Below, piece by piece: positions 33,653 through 43,324 of a stretch of DNA of 64,000 bases. The DNA is taken from positions 1 through 64,000 of the forward strand of contig JBEIGE010000016.1 in the NCBI GenBank assembly GCA_040382055.1. The letters are read 5' to 3'. Position numbers and translations under genes: made by a program. This DNA comes from JBEIGE01 sp040382055. GTDB lineage: Bacteria > Pseudomonadota > Gammaproteobacteria > Burkholderiales > Burkholderiaceae_C. Positions within the stretch are counted from its first letter, which is position 1. Every line of letters starts with the position of its first letter. The notes under the pieces were generated by a model that was not told the DNA's origin, ran no database searches, and was given only the letters and a program-made list of their open reading frames with translations.

Positions 33653-35094
33653 ACAACGTTCACAACACCAGTGACATGATGACTCTGGCGCAGGCGGCTG
33701 GCTGGATCGCGGGTGCCCATCTGCAAGGTGAGCCAGCAACCGGCATTCGGCGGGTTCATACCGACACCCGAAGCTTGCAGCCGGGCGACCTCTTTGTCGC
33801 CTTGCAGGGCGAGCGTTTCAATGGCAATGACTTCCTGGTGCAAGCCAAAGCAAAGGGGGCGGTCGCGGCTCTCTGTAGCGATGCCGCAGCCCTGGCGCAG
33901 TCCGGTTTACCTGGCCTGGTGGTGGACAACAGCACCTTGGCACTGGGCCAGTTGGCCACGGGCTGGCGCCAGCAGTTCAAGCTGGCGCTGATTGCCGTGA
34001 CCGGGAGCAATGGCAAGACCACCGTGACGCAAATGATCGCGGCCGTGTTGCGTGCCGGCAAGCCGGATGCATACCTGGCGACCGAGGGCAATTTCAACAA
34101 CGACATCGGCGTTCCCCTGACCTTGTTGCGTTTGCGTGCGCACCACGAGGTGGCGGTGGTCGAACTGGGGATGAACCACCCCGGAGAAATCGCCTACCTT
34201 GCCGTCATGGCTCAACCCACGGTTGCGCTGGTCAACAATGCCCAGCGTGAGCATCTGGAGTTCATGGCCACCCTGGAAGCGGTAGCCCAGGAGAATGGGT
34301 CTGTGATTGATGCCCTGCCAGCCACGGGCACTGCTGTTTTTCCGGTTGATGAGCCCTTTACTGCCCATTGGCAAATCCGGGCCGGTACTCGGCAAGTGCT
34401 GACTTTTTCCCTGGACAACGTCAGCCAAGCCCAACCAGCTATTTTTTGCGAACCCTCCAAACTGCCTGAATGGACAGGATCAGACTGGCGTATGAGTGTC
34501 AGTACACCTCAAGGCATGGTGAGCTACCCGCTGAGAATCGCCGGCCTGCACAACGTCAAAAATTCTCTGGCTGCCGTGGCCTGTTCAATGGCTGCCGGGT
34601 TGGCAGTCGAGGACATTGCCAGGGGACTTGCTGAGTTCGAGCCTGTCAAGGGCCGTTCGCTTTCGCAGCAGCTGGTTTTGGGCAAGCACGCCATTACCCT
34701 GATTGATGACACCTACAACGCCAACCCGGACTCGGTGCGGGCCGCCGTTGATGTCTTGGCCGATTTGCCTGGCCCACGTCTGCTGGTGCTCGGGGATATG
34801 GGCGAGGTGGGCGATCAAGGGCCGGCTTTTCATGCCGAAGCGGGTGCTTATGCCCGCCAGAAAAAAATAGAAAAACTATTCTGTACCGGCGCTCAGTCTG
34901 TGTTCTCTGCTTCGGATTTCGGAGCGGGACAACACTTTTCCAGCATCGACCTGCTGATTCAAGCGGTGCTGCGGGACCTGCCAACGGTAGCCAGTGTGCT
35001 GGTCAAGGGCTCGCGCTTCATGAAGATGGAGCGCGTTGTTCATGCCATTCACGACCAATGTGTGCTTGGCTCGGAGGAACAGCATGCTGCTTAG
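33649..35094 (+). CDS. murF: UDP-N-acetylmuramoyl-tripeptide--D-alanyl-D-alanine ligase MurF
   Basis: MurF adds D-Ala-D-Ala, made by the Ddl encoded downstream, to complete the pentapeptide precursor. The 481-residue product has the early FxDTR-type motif as VHTDTRSLQPGDLFVALQGE, Walker loop TGSNGKTTVTQ, TEGNFNNDIGVPLTLL, and DDTYNANPDSVRAA in the third domain. It overlaps murE by four bases and mraY by 11. Confidence 0.97.
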   Translation: MNNVHNTSDMMTLAQAAGWIAGAHLQGEPATGIRRVHTDTRSLQPGDLFVALQGERFNGNDFLVQAKAKGAVAALCSDAAALAQSGLPGLVVDNSTLALGQLATGWRQQFKLALIAVTGSNGKTTVTQMIAAVLRAGKPDAYLATEGNFNNDIGVPLTLLRLRAHHEVAVVELGMNHPGEIAYLAVMAQPTVALVNNAQREHLEFMATLEAVAQENGSVIDALPATGTAVFPVDEPFTAHWQIRAGTRQVLTFSLDNVSQAQPAIFCEPSKLPEWTGSDWRMSVSTPQGMVSYPLRIAGLHNVKNSLAAVACSMAAGLAVEDIARGLAEFEPVKGRSLSQQLVLGKHAITLIDDTYNANPDSVRAAVDVLADLPGPRLLVLGDMGEVGDQGPAFHAEAGAYARQKKIEKLFCTGAQSVFSASDFGAGQHFSSIDLLIQAVLRDLPTVASVLVKGSRFMKMERVVHAIHDQCVLGSEEQHAA

Positions 35095-36262
35095 TCTGGC
35101 TCAATGGTTACAAACACTGTCGCCCGAATTCGGTTTTTTTCGGGTGTTCCAGTACCTCACTTTTCGTGCGGTGATGGCGGCATTGACAGCGCTCCTGATG
35201 GGCTTGATTGCAGGCCCCTATGTGATTCGCCGGCTGACCGAACTCAAGATTGGACAGCCGGTGCGCGGCTATGGCCTGGAGACCCACCTGTCCAAAAGTG
35301 GCACACCCACCATGGGTGGGGTCTTGATCCTGATGTCCATTGCCGTGTCCACACTGTTGTGGTTTGACCTGAGCAACCGCTTTGTCTGGATTGTTCTCAT
35401 GGTCACGCTGGGATTTGGGGCGATTGGGTGGGTTGACGATTGGCGCAAGGTGGTTAACAAAGACCCCGAGGGCATGCGTTCGCGTGAAAAATATTTCTGG
35501 CAATCCGTCATTGGGCTGCTCGCAGCGCTGTATCTGGTGTTCAGTATTTCCGAGAGCAGCAACCTGAAGGTGTTTGAGCTCTTCATCAACTGGGTACGTT
35601 CCGGTTTTGATGTCGACCTCCCCCCTAAAGCCGGGCTGCAGCTGCCCTTCTTCAAGGAGGTCAGCTACCCCTTGGGCGTCCTTGGTTTTGTTGTCCTGAC
35701 CTACCTGGTGATTGTGGGTTCGAGCAATGCGGTGAACCTGACCGATGGACTCGATGGCCTGGCCATCATGCCGGTGGTGATGGTGGGCTCCGCCCTGGGT
35801 GTGTTTGCCTACGTCACCGGCAGCTCGGTGTATTCCAGGTACCTGTTCTTTCCGTACATCCCGGGCTCGGGTGAGTTATTGATTTTTTGTGCGGCCATGG
35901 CCGGAGCGGGGCTGGCTTTTCTGTGGTTCAACGCGCATCCGGCACAGGTATTCATGGGCGATGTGGGCGCCCTGGCCCTGGGAGGTGCCTTGGGCACCAT
36001 AGCCGTCATTGTGCGTCAAGAGATTGTCTTGGCCATCATGGGCGGCATTTTTGTGGCAGAGGCGTTCTCGGTGATGCTGCAGGTGGCTTACTTCAAGTAC
36101 ACCAAGAAGCGCTTTGGCACCGGACGGCGTATTTTGAAAATGGCGCCGTTGCATCACCATTTTGAAAAGAGCGGATGGCAAGAAACGCAAGTGGTGGTGC
36201 GCTTCTGGATCATCACCATGCTGCTGTGCCTGATCGGCCTGTCCACACTCAAGCTGCGCTGA
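35084..36262 (+). CDS. mraY: Phospho-N-acetylmuramoyl-pentapeptide transferase MraY
   Basis: MraY transfers phospho-MurNAc-pentapeptide to undecaprenyl phosphate, forming lipid I at the inner membrane. The 392-residue protein has about ten membrane segments and the conserved GTPTMGGVLIL, NLTDGLDGLA (catalytic Asp pair) and APLHHHFEKSGWQE motifs. It is about 30 residues longer than the E. coli enzyme because of an insertion near residues 150-190, normal in Burkholderiales. ATG 35084 has GGAGGA upstream. Confidence 0.97.
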   Translation: MLLSLAQWLQTLSPEFGFFRVFQYLTFRAVMAALTALLMGLIAGPYVIRRLTELKIGQPVRGYGLETHLSKSGTPTMGGVLILMSIAVSTLLWFDLSNRFVWIVLMVTLGFGAIGWVDDWRKVVNKDPEGMRSREKYFWQSVIGLLAALYLVFSISESSNLKVFELFINWVRSGFDVDLPPKAGLQLPFFKEVSYPLGVLGFVVLTYLVIVGSSNAVNLTDGLDGLAIMPVVMVGSALGVFAYVTGSSVYSRYLFFPYIPGSGELLIFCAAMAGAGLAFLWFNAHPAQVFMGDVGALALGGALGTIAVIVRQEIVLAIMGGIFVAEAFSVMLQVAYFKYTKKRFGTGRRILKMAPLHHHFEKSGWQETQVVVRFWIITMLLCLIGLSTLKLR

Positions 36263-36264
36263 CC

Positions 36265-37809
36265 ATGACGCTTCAAGACCAACACGTTCTCATTCTCGGC
36301 CTGGGTAGCTCAGGTCTGGCGATGGCGCGCTGGTGTATTCGTCAGGGGGCCCATGTCACGGTTGCGGACTCCAGAGCTGCTCCGCCTAATCTTGAGGTGC
36401 TTAAAACGGAACTTCCCGCTGTGAAGTATGTGACCGCTGCCCTGGATGCGGGGTTGATAAGCGGTGATGTGCAGGCCGTATTCAAGAGTCCGGGCCTGTC
36501 GCCCGCTACCCTGGCTCCTCTGCTGCAAGCCGCTTCGGCTGCGGGCTTGCCGGTGGGCGGTGAACTCAGCCTGTTTGTCCAGGCGCTGGCTGCCCTGCAG
36601 GCAGAGCAGGCATACACGCCCAAAATGATTGCCGTGACCGGTACCAACGGGAAAACCACGGTCACTTCGCTCACGGGGCAATTGATTGAGCGGGCTGGCA
36701 AGCGCGTCTCGGTGGCTGGCAACATCGGCCCCACCCTGCTCGATACCTTGATGGCACAACTCGATGCGGACACGCTGCCTGAAGTTTGGGTCCTGGAGCT
36801 CTCGAGTTTCCAGCTTGATGGCATTGAGATTTTTGAGCCGAGCGCAGCCACGGTACTCAACATCAGCGAAGATCACCTGGACTGGCATGAAAACATGTCC
36901 GCTTATGGTCAGGCCAAGGCGCGCATTTTTGGTCAAACGGGCCTGATGTTGCTCAACCGTGAAGACCCGGCAGTCATGGCAATGTTGCCGCCTGCAGTCA
37001 AAGGGAAAGCCTTTCAAGCGGCGCTGTCACGCCCCTATCGGACCTTTGGCGCGAACATGCCGCAACGTCCGGGTGACTTTGGCATTGAGCAGGTCAACGG
37101 CATGGCTTGGTTGGTGCGCGCCCAGGAAGCGGACGAGACCCGCAAGCCTAAAAAGGGGGAAGCGCAAGAGATCTTCATCCAGCGCCTGATGCCCGCCGAC
37201 GCCTTGCGCATCCGGGGGCGCCACAACGCCACCAATGCGCTGGCATCACTGGCGCTGGCACAGGCCGCCGGTTGTAGCCTGGCACCCATGCTCTATGGCC
37301 TGCGTGAATATCAGGGGGAACCGCACCGGGTAGCGTCAGTCGCGGTGATCCATGATGTGGAGTACTTTGACGATAGCAAGGGCACTAACGTGGGTGCCAC
37401 AGTGGCCGCACTGGTGGGTTTGGGTGCCGATGGGGCGGGTCCAGCCTTAAACGCCAGCCGGCGCAAGCTGGTCATCATTTTGGGTGGCCAGGGCAAGGGT
37501 CAGGATTTTGCGCCGCTGGCTGGCCCGGTAGCTCAGTATGCGCGTGCCGTTGTCCTGATAGGCCGGGACGCGCCCCTCATAGAACAAGCCCTGCAGACTT
37601 CCAACGTGCCGCTGGTGCACGCCCAGAACCTACCGCAGGCGGTGGTGCTGGCCAGTGAGCGGGCTCATCGCGGCGATGCGGTATTGATGTCTCCGGCCTG
37701 CGCCAGCCTGGACATGTTTGACAACTACCTTCACCGGGCCCGGGTATTTTGCGATTCGGTTGATGCTTTGGCGTCTGAGGCTGGCCTGGTTCAGGAGGTG
37801 ACGCCATGA
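36265..37809 (+). CDS. murD: UDP-N-acetylmuramoylalanine--D-glutamate ligase MurD
   Basis: MurD adds D-glutamate to UDP-MurNAc-L-Ala. The 514-residue product opens with VLILGLGSSGLAMARW and has the ATP loop TGTNGKTTVTS, the ELSSFQL substrate motif, and DDSKGTNVGAT in the C-terminal domain. It is about 75 residues longer than E. coli MurD, with insertions around residues 270-310 and 395-410; longer MurD is usual in Burkholderiales. ATG 36265 stands two bases after the mraY stop. Confidence 0.97.
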   Translation: MTLQDQHVLILGLGSSGLAMARWCIRQGAHVTVADSRAAPPNLEVLKTELPAVKYVTAALDAGLISGDVQAVFKSPGLSPATLAPLLQAASAAGLPVGGELSLFVQALAALQAEQAYTPKMIAVTGTNGKTTVTSLTGQLIERAGKRVSVAGNIGPTLLDTLMAQLDADTLPEVWVLELSSFQLDGIEIFEPSAATVLNISEDHLDWHENMSAYGQAKARIFGQTGLMLLNREDPAVMAMLPPAVKGKAFQAALSRPYRTFGANMPQRPGDFGIEQVNGMAWLVRAQEADETRKPKKGEAQEIFIQRLMPADALRIRGRHNATNALASLALAQAAGCSLAPMLYGLREYQGEPHRVASVAVIHDVEYFDDSKGTNVGATVAALVGLGADGAGPALNASRRKLVIILGGQGKGQDFAPLAGPVAQYARAVVLIGRDAPLIEQALQTSNVPLVHAQNLPQAVVLASERAHRGDAVLMSPACASLDMFDNYLHRARVFCDSVDALASEAGLVQEVTP

Positions 37810-38981
37810 TCACCAGTGCACAACGCTTGAGCAGTCGACCGGCGCAAATTCCCGGGTTTGACCAGGCGCTGGTCTGGGTGAGTGTGGCCCTGCTGGCCTG
37901 GGGCCTGGTCATGGTGTATTCCGCGTCAATCGCCATGCCCGATAACCCCAAGTTTGCCCGCTACGCCCATACGCATTTTTTGAGCCGCCACATGGTGTCG
38001 TTGGTGATTGCCTTTGCCGCTTCCTTGCTGGCCTTTCAGGTTCCCCTGGCGACCTGGGAAAAAATTGCGCCCTGGCTGTTTGTGGCTTCACTGTTGTTGT
38101 TGATGGCAGTACTGCTCCCGTTTGTCGGCAAAGGCGTCAACGGCGCACGGCGCTGGATATCACTGGGGATCATGAACTTCCAGCCCTCTGAGCTGGCCAA
38201 ATTTGCGGTGTTGCTCTATGCCGCCGACTACATGGTCCGCAAGATGGACGTGAAGGAGAAATTCTTCCGCGCAGTCATGCCCATGGCCGGTGCGGTGGCG
38301 GTGGTGGGCCTGCTGCTGCTGGCAGAGCCTGACATGGGCGCGTTCATGGTGATTGCCGTAATTGCCATGGGCATCCTGTTTCTCGGTGGTGTCAATGCCC
38401 GCATGTTTTTCCTCATTGCCTTCATTCTGGTCGTGGCGTTTGGCCTCATGATTGCCCTGAGCGAGTGGCGTCGAGAGCGCATCTTTGCTTATCTCGATCC
38501 CTGGAGTGAAAAGCACGCACTGGGCAAGGGCTATCAGTTATCCCACTCGCTGATTGCCATCGGGCGTGGCGAAATTTTCGGTGTGGGCCTGGGCGGGAGC
38601 GTTGAAAAACTGCATTGGTTGCCTGAGGCGCATACCGACTTCCTGCTTGCTGTGATCGGCGAAGAATTCGGCTTGTTGGGCGTACTGACCGTGATCGCCT
38701 TGTTTTTCTGGATGACCCGGCGAATCATGCATATCGGTCGACAGGCCATCGCGTTGGACCGCGTGTTTGCCGGGCTGGTGGCTCAGGGCGTCGGCATCTG
38801 GATGGGCTTTCAGGCCTTCATCAACATGGGTGTGAATCTGGGCGCTTTGCCGACCAAAGGCCTGACCTTGCCCCTGATGAGTTATGGCGGCTCGGCCATC
38901 TTGATCAACCTGGTGGCCATTGCAGTGGTACTGCGGGTTGATTATGAAAACCGACAACTGATGCACGGGGGGCGGTCATGA
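37806..38981 (+). CDS. ftsW: Septal peptidoglycan glycosyltransferase FtsW
   Basis: FtsW is the SEDS-family polymerase that makes septal glycan strands together with FtsI. The 391-residue protein has ten predicted membrane segments and the SEDS features GKGVNGARRWISLGI, FQPSELAKFAVLLYAADYM, LLAEPDMGAF and GGSVEKLHWLPEAHTDFLLA, and ends near LPLMSYGGSAIL. A second SEDS protein, RodA, is encoded at 59358. It overlaps murD and murG by four bases each. Confidence 0.96.
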   Translation: MITSAQRLSSRPAQIPGFDQALVWVSVALLAWGLVMVYSASIAMPDNPKFARYAHTHFLSRHMVSLVIAFAASLLAFQVPLATWEKIAPWLFVASLLLLMAVLLPFVGKGVNGARRWISLGIMNFQPSELAKFAVLLYAADYMVRKMDVKEKFFRAVMPMAGAVAVVGLLLLAEPDMGAFMVIAVIAMGILFLGGVNARMFFLIAFILVVAFGLMIALSEWRRERIFAYLDPWSEKHALGKGYQLSHSLIAIGRGEIFGVGLGGSVEKLHWLPEAHTDFLLAVIGEEFGLLGVLTVIALFFWMTRRIMHIGRQAIALDRVFAGLVAQGVGIWMGFQAFINMGVNLGALPTKGLTLPLMSYGGSAILINLVAIAVVLRVDYENRQLMHGGRS

Positions 38982-40093
38982 GCATGGGTTCAGCTACATC
39001 CATGGCAAGCCCCTGCGCTCTGGTGATGGCCGGGGGCACTGGCGGCCATATCTTTCCGGGCCTGGCGGTGGCTGAGGCTTTGCGCCAGAAGGGTTGGCGC
39101 GTGCATTGGCTGGGTACACAGGGCTCAGCTGGCAAACCGAGCATGGAAAGTCAGTTGGTCATTCCAAAAGGATTTGCATTTGAGTCGCTTGATTTTTCAG
39201 GTGTGCGCGGCAAGGGCCTGCTGACGCTGGCTCTGCTGCCAGTCAGATTGCTGAGTGCGTTCTGGCAAAGCCTGCAGGTGGTGCGCCGGGTGCGGCCCGA
39301 TGTAGTGCTGGGCTTGGGTGGCTATGTCAGCTTTCCAGGGGGCATGATGTCGGTGTTGCTGGGCAAACCCTTGATCTTGCATGAACAAAACTCGGTTGCA
39401 GGCTTGGCCAACAAAGTCCTTTCTCACCTGGCTGATTTGGTTTTCACTGCATTTCCGAACGTGATCAAGGACGGGTTGTGGGTGGGCAACCCCTTGCGTG
39501 AAGGTTTTCTCAAGCAGCCTGGACCCCAGACTCGCTTTGAAGGACGCCAGGGGCCGCTTCGCGTCTTGGTGGTTGGCGGAAGCCTGGGGGCCAAAGCCCT
39601 CAACGACCTGGTACCCCGGGGGTTGGCTTTAATTCCTGAGTCTGTGCGGCCGCAGGTGCTGCACCAAAGTGGCATACAACACATCGACGAACTGCGCGCC
39701 AACTACCTTGCAGCAGGCGTGCAGGCAACGGTGACCCCTTTCATTGACGACACAGCTCAGGCCTTTGCCGATGCGGACCTGGTGATTTGCCGCGCCGGGG
39801 CCAGCACGGTGACCGAGATTGCCGCCGTGGGTGCTGCGGCGTTGTTTGTGCCGTTTCCGCATGCAGTGGATGACCACCAGACGTCCAATGCCCGTTTTCT
39901 GGTCGACCAGGGAGCCGGCATGCTGATACAGCAGCATGCGCTGACACCCGAGGCGATTGCTGATTTGCTACAAAAAACAGAGCGTAAAACTCTTTTGCAA
40001 TGGGGGCAAATGGCAAAAAAACAAGAAAAGACCGAAGCGGTCCAACTGATCGTCAACGCCTGTGTGGCCCTGACAGCCAAGGCCAAACCATGA
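38978..40093 (+). CDS. murG: UDP-N-acetylglucosamine--N-acetylmuramyl-(pentapeptide) pyrophosphoryl-undecaprenol GlcNAc transferase MurG
   Basis: MurG converts lipid I to lipid II on the inner face of the cytoplasmic membrane. The 371-residue GT28 enzyme has the N-terminal glycine loop MAGGTGGHIFPGLAVA, LGLGGYVSFPGG, HEQNSVAGLANK, VVGGSLGAKALND, and the UDP-GlcNAc-binding CRAGASTVTEIAAVG. The C-terminal end is lysine- and threonine-rich. It overlaps ftsW and murC by four bases. Confidence 0.97.
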   Translation: MSMGSATSMASPCALVMAGGTGGHIFPGLAVAEALRQKGWRVHWLGTQGSAGKPSMESQLVIPKGFAFESLDFSGVRGKGLLTLALLPVRLLSAFWQSLQVVRRVRPDVVLGLGGYVSFPGGMMSVLLGKPLILHEQNSVAGLANKVLSHLADLVFTAFPNVIKDGLWVGNPLREGFLKQPGPQTRFEGRQGPLRVLVVGGSLGAKALNDLVPRGLALIPESVRPQVLHQSGIQHIDELRANYLAAGVQATVTPFIDDTAQAFADADLVICRAGASTVTEIAAVGAAALFVPFPHAVDDHQTSNARFLVDQGAGMLIQQHALTPEAIADLLQKTERKTLLQWGQMAKKQEKTEAVQLIVNACVALTAKAKP

Positions 40094-41562
40094 AGCACGC
40101 CGTCCGACAGATTCATTTCGTGGGCATCGGTGGCTCGGGCATGTCGGGCATTGCCGAGGTCTTGCATAACCTGGGCTATGTCATCAGCGGCTCGGATTTG
40201 TCCGACAGCAGCACCTTGAAACGGCTAAGCGGCCTGGGCATCCAGACCTTCGTCGGTCACAGCCCGTCCAATATTGAGGGTGCTGATGCGGTGGTGACCT
40301 CTACCGCCGTTAAAGCTGACAACCCGGAGGTACTGGCCGCCCGGGAAAAGCGCATCCCCATCGTTCCTAGGGCGGTCATGCTGGCGGAGCTGATGCGCCT
40401 CAAGCGTGGCATTGCGATTGCAGGCACGCATGGAAAAACCACCACCACCAGTCTGGTGGCCAGTGTGCTGGCACAAGCCGGTCTGGATCCGACGTTTGTG
40501 ATTGGCGGGCGTCTCAACAGTGCCGGTGCCAATGCCCGGTTGGGACAAGGCGACTACATCGTGGTGGAGGCGGATGAATCCGATGCCTCCTTCCTGAACC
40601 TTTTGCCGGTGATGGCAGTGGTCACCAACATTGATGCCGACCACATGGAAACCTATGGCCATGACTTTGGACGGCTCAAAGGCGCTTTTGTTGATTTTTT
40701 ACACCGCATGCCTTTTTATGGCACGGCGATTCTGTGTACCGATGACGCCGTGGTACGGGAGATCGTGCCGCAGGTGTCCTGCCCGATCACCAGCTACGGC
40801 TTTGACGTAGGTGCGCAAATCCGTGCCGTCGATGTACGCGCGGTGGGCGGGCAAATGCATTTCACAGTGCAACGCCGCAACGGTGTGACCTTGTCCGATC
40901 TGGCGGTGGTGTTGAATTTGCCAGGACGCCACAACGTGCTCAATGCGCTGTCGGCCATTGCCGTCGCTGTGGAATTGGACATACCCGATGACGCGGTTGT
41001 CAAAGCCCTGGCCGAATTCAAGGGCGTAGGCAGGCGCTTCCAGAACTACGGCGATTTGACGGTCACAGCCGTGCACGGGTATAGACAAGAACAATTGTCT
41101 GGGATGGCGCAGGGGCAGTTCACCTTGATTGACGACTACGGCCACCATCCGGTTGAAATGGCAGCCACCCTGGCCGCAGCCCGTGGCGCGTTTCCGGGGC
41201 GACGGCTGGTGCTGGCTTTCCAACCGCACCGCTACACCCGCACCCGCGATTGTTTTGAAGACTTCGTCAAAGTCATCGGGCAGGCCGATGCGGTGCTTCT
41301 GACAGAGGTCTATGCGGCTGGCGAAGTACCCATTGTGGCTGCCGATGGGCGCGCTTTGGCACGCGCTATCCGCGTTGCAGGCTGTGTCGAGCCGGTGTTT
41401 GTCGATGACATCGGCTTGTTGCCCCAGGCCATTCTTGCAAACGCACAACCCGGTGACGTGGTGCTTTGCATGGGGGCGGGTTCCATCGGGGCCGTACCCG
41501 GAAAAGTGGTTGAAGTGCTACGAAAACCAGAGCTGATAAGCAAGGAGCCACAAGGGAAATGA
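40090..41562 (+). CDS. murC: UDP-N-acetylmuramate--L-alanine ligase MurC
   Basis: MurC adds L-alanine to UDP-MurNAc, the first stem-peptide step. The 490-residue product starts KHAVRQIHFVGIGGSGMSGI and has AGTHGKTTTTSLVA (ATP loop), EADESDASFLNL, GRRFQ and the FQPHRYTRT motif. ATG 40090 overlaps the murG stop; a frame opening at 40000 inside murG is rejected. It overlaps ddl by four bases. Confidence 0.97.
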   Translation: MKHAVRQIHFVGIGGSGMSGIAEVLHNLGYVISGSDLSDSSTLKRLSGLGIQTFVGHSPSNIEGADAVVTSTAVKADNPEVLAAREKRIPIVPRAVMLAELMRLKRGIAIAGTHGKTTTTSLVASVLAQAGLDPTFVIGGRLNSAGANARLGQGDYIVVEADESDASFLNLLPVMAVVTNIDADHMETYGHDFGRLKGAFVDFLHRMPFYGTAILCTDDAVVREIVPQVSCPITSYGFDVGAQIRAVDVRAVGGQMHFTVQRRNGVTLSDLAVVLNLPGRHNVLNALSAIAVAVELDIPDDAVVKALAEFKGVGRRFQNYGDLTVTAVHGYRQEQLSGMAQGQFTLIDDYGHHPVEMAATLAAARGAFPGRRLVLAFQPHRYTRTRDCFEDFVKVIGQADAVLLTEVYAAGEVPIVAADGRALARAIRVAGCVEPVFVDDIGLLPQAILANAQPGDVVLCMGAGSIGAVPGKVVEVLRKPELISKEPQGK

Positions 41563-42518
41563 GTGCTTTATCCTTAAATTTGGGAAAGGTTGCCGTGTTG
41601 ATGGGCGGGGCCTCTGCCGAGCGTGATATTTCTCTCATGTCGGGCCAGGGTGTCTTGCAGGCTTTGTTGTCCATGGGCGTGGATGCGCATGCCTTTGATC
41701 CGTCCCGGCGCGATCTGGGCGACCTCAAGCGCGAGGGCATAGCCCGTTGCTTCATTGCCCTGCATGGACGTTTTGGCGAAGATGGAACCGTCCAGGGTGC
41801 CCTGGAGTTAATGGGTATCCCCTACACCGGCTCTGGCGTCATGGCCTCCAGTCTGGCCATAGACAAGGTGATGACCAAACGCATCTGGCGTTCAGAGGGG
41901 TTGCCTACACCCACGTGGCGACAGGTGGACAGCGAGCAGGCAACGGCGGCGGCCCTGGTTGACCTGGGTGCGCCCATGATCGTCAAGCCAGCACGGGAGG
42001 GATCGACCATTGGACTGACCAAGGTCACAAGCCTTTGGCAATGCGCAACTGCCTACAGGGAAGCTGCGGCCCATGATGCGCAGGTCCTGTGCGAGCAGTT
42101 CATTGCGGGTGATGAGGTCACCATACCGGTGCTGGGCAGTGGCAAGCAGGCCCGTGCCCTGCCGGTGATACGCATCGTTGCGCCCGATGGTAATTACGAT
42201 TACCAGAACAAGTATTTCACGGATGAAACGCAGTACCTGGTGCCCTGCGGTTTGCCGCCGGGGGAAGAATCCAGCCTTCAGCAGATCATCCTGAAGGCCT
42301 ACAACGTGCTCGGCTGCCGAGGATGGGGGCGGGCCGATGTGATGATTGATGCCCGAACACGGAATCCCTACCTGCTTGAGATCAACACCTCACCAGGCAT
42401 GACGGGCCACTCACTGGTGCCCATGTCTGCACGCGCCGCAGGCATCAGCTACGAAGAGTTGTGTTTGATGTTACTGCAGTCTGCTGCCCTGGATTACCCG
42501 CAGGGCCTGAGCGCATGA
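41559..42518 (+). CDS. ddl: D-alanine--D-alanine ligase
   Basis: Ddl joins two D-alanines for use by MurF. The 319-residue ATP-grasp enzyme has GKVAVLMGGASAERDISLMS at the start, ALHGRFGEDGTVQGALEL, PYTGSGVMASSLAIDKVM, VKPAREGSTIGL, and EINTSPGMTGHSLVPM at the metal-binding end. Its place between murC and ftsQ matches the DdlB position of other proteobacteria. It overlaps both neighbours by four bases. Confidence 0.97.
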   Translation: MSALSLNLGKVAVLMGGASAERDISLMSGQGVLQALLSMGVDAHAFDPSRRDLGDLKREGIARCFIALHGRFGEDGTVQGALELMGIPYTGSGVMASSLAIDKVMTKRIWRSEGLPTPTWRQVDSEQATAAALVDLGAPMIVKPAREGSTIGLTKVTSLWQCATAYREAAAHDAQVLCEQFIAGDEVTIPVLGSGKQARALPVIRIVAPDGNYDYQNKYFTDETQYLVPCGLPPGEESSLQQIILKAYNVLGCRGWGRADVMIDARTRNPYLLEINTSPGMTGHSLVPMSARAAGISYEELCLMLLQSAALDYPQGLSA

Positions 42519-43300
42519 GTTCTACCCTGACACCCCCAGCTGATGTGAAGCTCATGAATCTGGCCAGTGGCCTGATGGTGCTGACCTTTGCGGGTTTGAC
42601 CCTGGGTGCGGTGGTCGATTGGGTGGTACGCCAGCCGGTGTTTGCCATTCGCAGCATCTCGGTCGATGGCGACACCACACACACCAACGCGTTGACCTTG
42701 CGCGCCAATGTCAGCCCCAAGCTTCAAGGGGGCTTTCTGTCCATGGACCTCAACGCCACGCGCCAGGTGTTTGAGGCTGTGCCCTGGGTGCGCAAGGCCG
42801 TGGTGCGGCGTGAATTCCCCAACCGTCTGCGTGTCACGCTGCAAGAGCATCAGGCCCAAGGATTCTGGGGCAGCGAAAGCGAATCCAGGTTGATCAACAG
42901 CTATGGAGAAGTATTTGAAGCCAATGTCGGCGAAGTCGATCAGGACGACTTGCCCCGTTTGGATGGGCCTGTGGGGCAGTCAGCCCAGGTGTTGGGCATG
43001 TATCGCAGCCTCAAGCCTGTCTTCGAGCAGGTCAACCTGACGCTCGATGAACTGGAGCTGTCTGCACGCGGTGGCTGGAGAGCACAGCTTGATACCGGCG
43101 CAGTAATTGAGCTGGGCTCTGGCGCGGATGCAGACGTACTGGTCCGGACCCAACAATTTTTGAGCACCTTGACTCATGTGGTGTCCCGTTACGGCCGAAC
43201 CGTGAGTGCGGTGCAGTCGGCCGACCTACGACACCATGAAGGCTACGCCTTAAGGCTTCGCGGCGTCAGCACTCTGGTTGACGACAAACCCAAAAAATAA
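42515..43300 (+). CDS. ftsQ: Cell division protein FtsQ
   Basis: FtsQ is a bitopic divisome protein that recruits FtsBL to the septum. The 261-residue product has a short cytoplasmic part, one membrane helix (LMVLTFAGLTLGAVVDWVV), a POTRA domain (FAIRSISVDGDTTHTNALTL) and the FtsQ C-terminal domain (WVRKAVVRREFPNRLRVTLQ). ATG 42515 overlaps the ddl stop; a start at 42461 within ddl is rejected. It is followed after 24 bases by ftsA. Confidence 0.95.
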   Translation: MSSTLTPPADVKLMNLASGLMVLTFAGLTLGAVVDWVVRQPVFAIRSISVDGDTTHTNALTLRANVSPKLQGGFLSMDLNATRQVFEAVPWVRKAVVRREFPNRLRVTLQEHQAQGFWGSESESRLINSYGEVFEANVGEVDQDDLPRLDGPVGQSAQVLGMYRSLKPVFEQVNLTLDELELSARGGWRAQLDTGAVIELGSGADADVLVRTQQFLSTLTHVVSRYGRTVSAVQSADLRHHEGYALRLRGVSTLVDDKPKK

Positions 43301-43324
43301 CTGATAGATACAGCAGGACTGACT

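Noticed and set aside
34430..34460. Possible fifth repeat copy in murF (AATAGCTG on the minus strand)
   Set aside because: The AAGGGC element is absent at the 16-base spacing, so the match is to seven or eight bases only.
39965..40025. A-rich stretch near the end of murG resembling a degenerate repeat
   Set aside because: Neither ATAGCTG nor AAGGGC is present; it is explained by lysine and glutamine codons.
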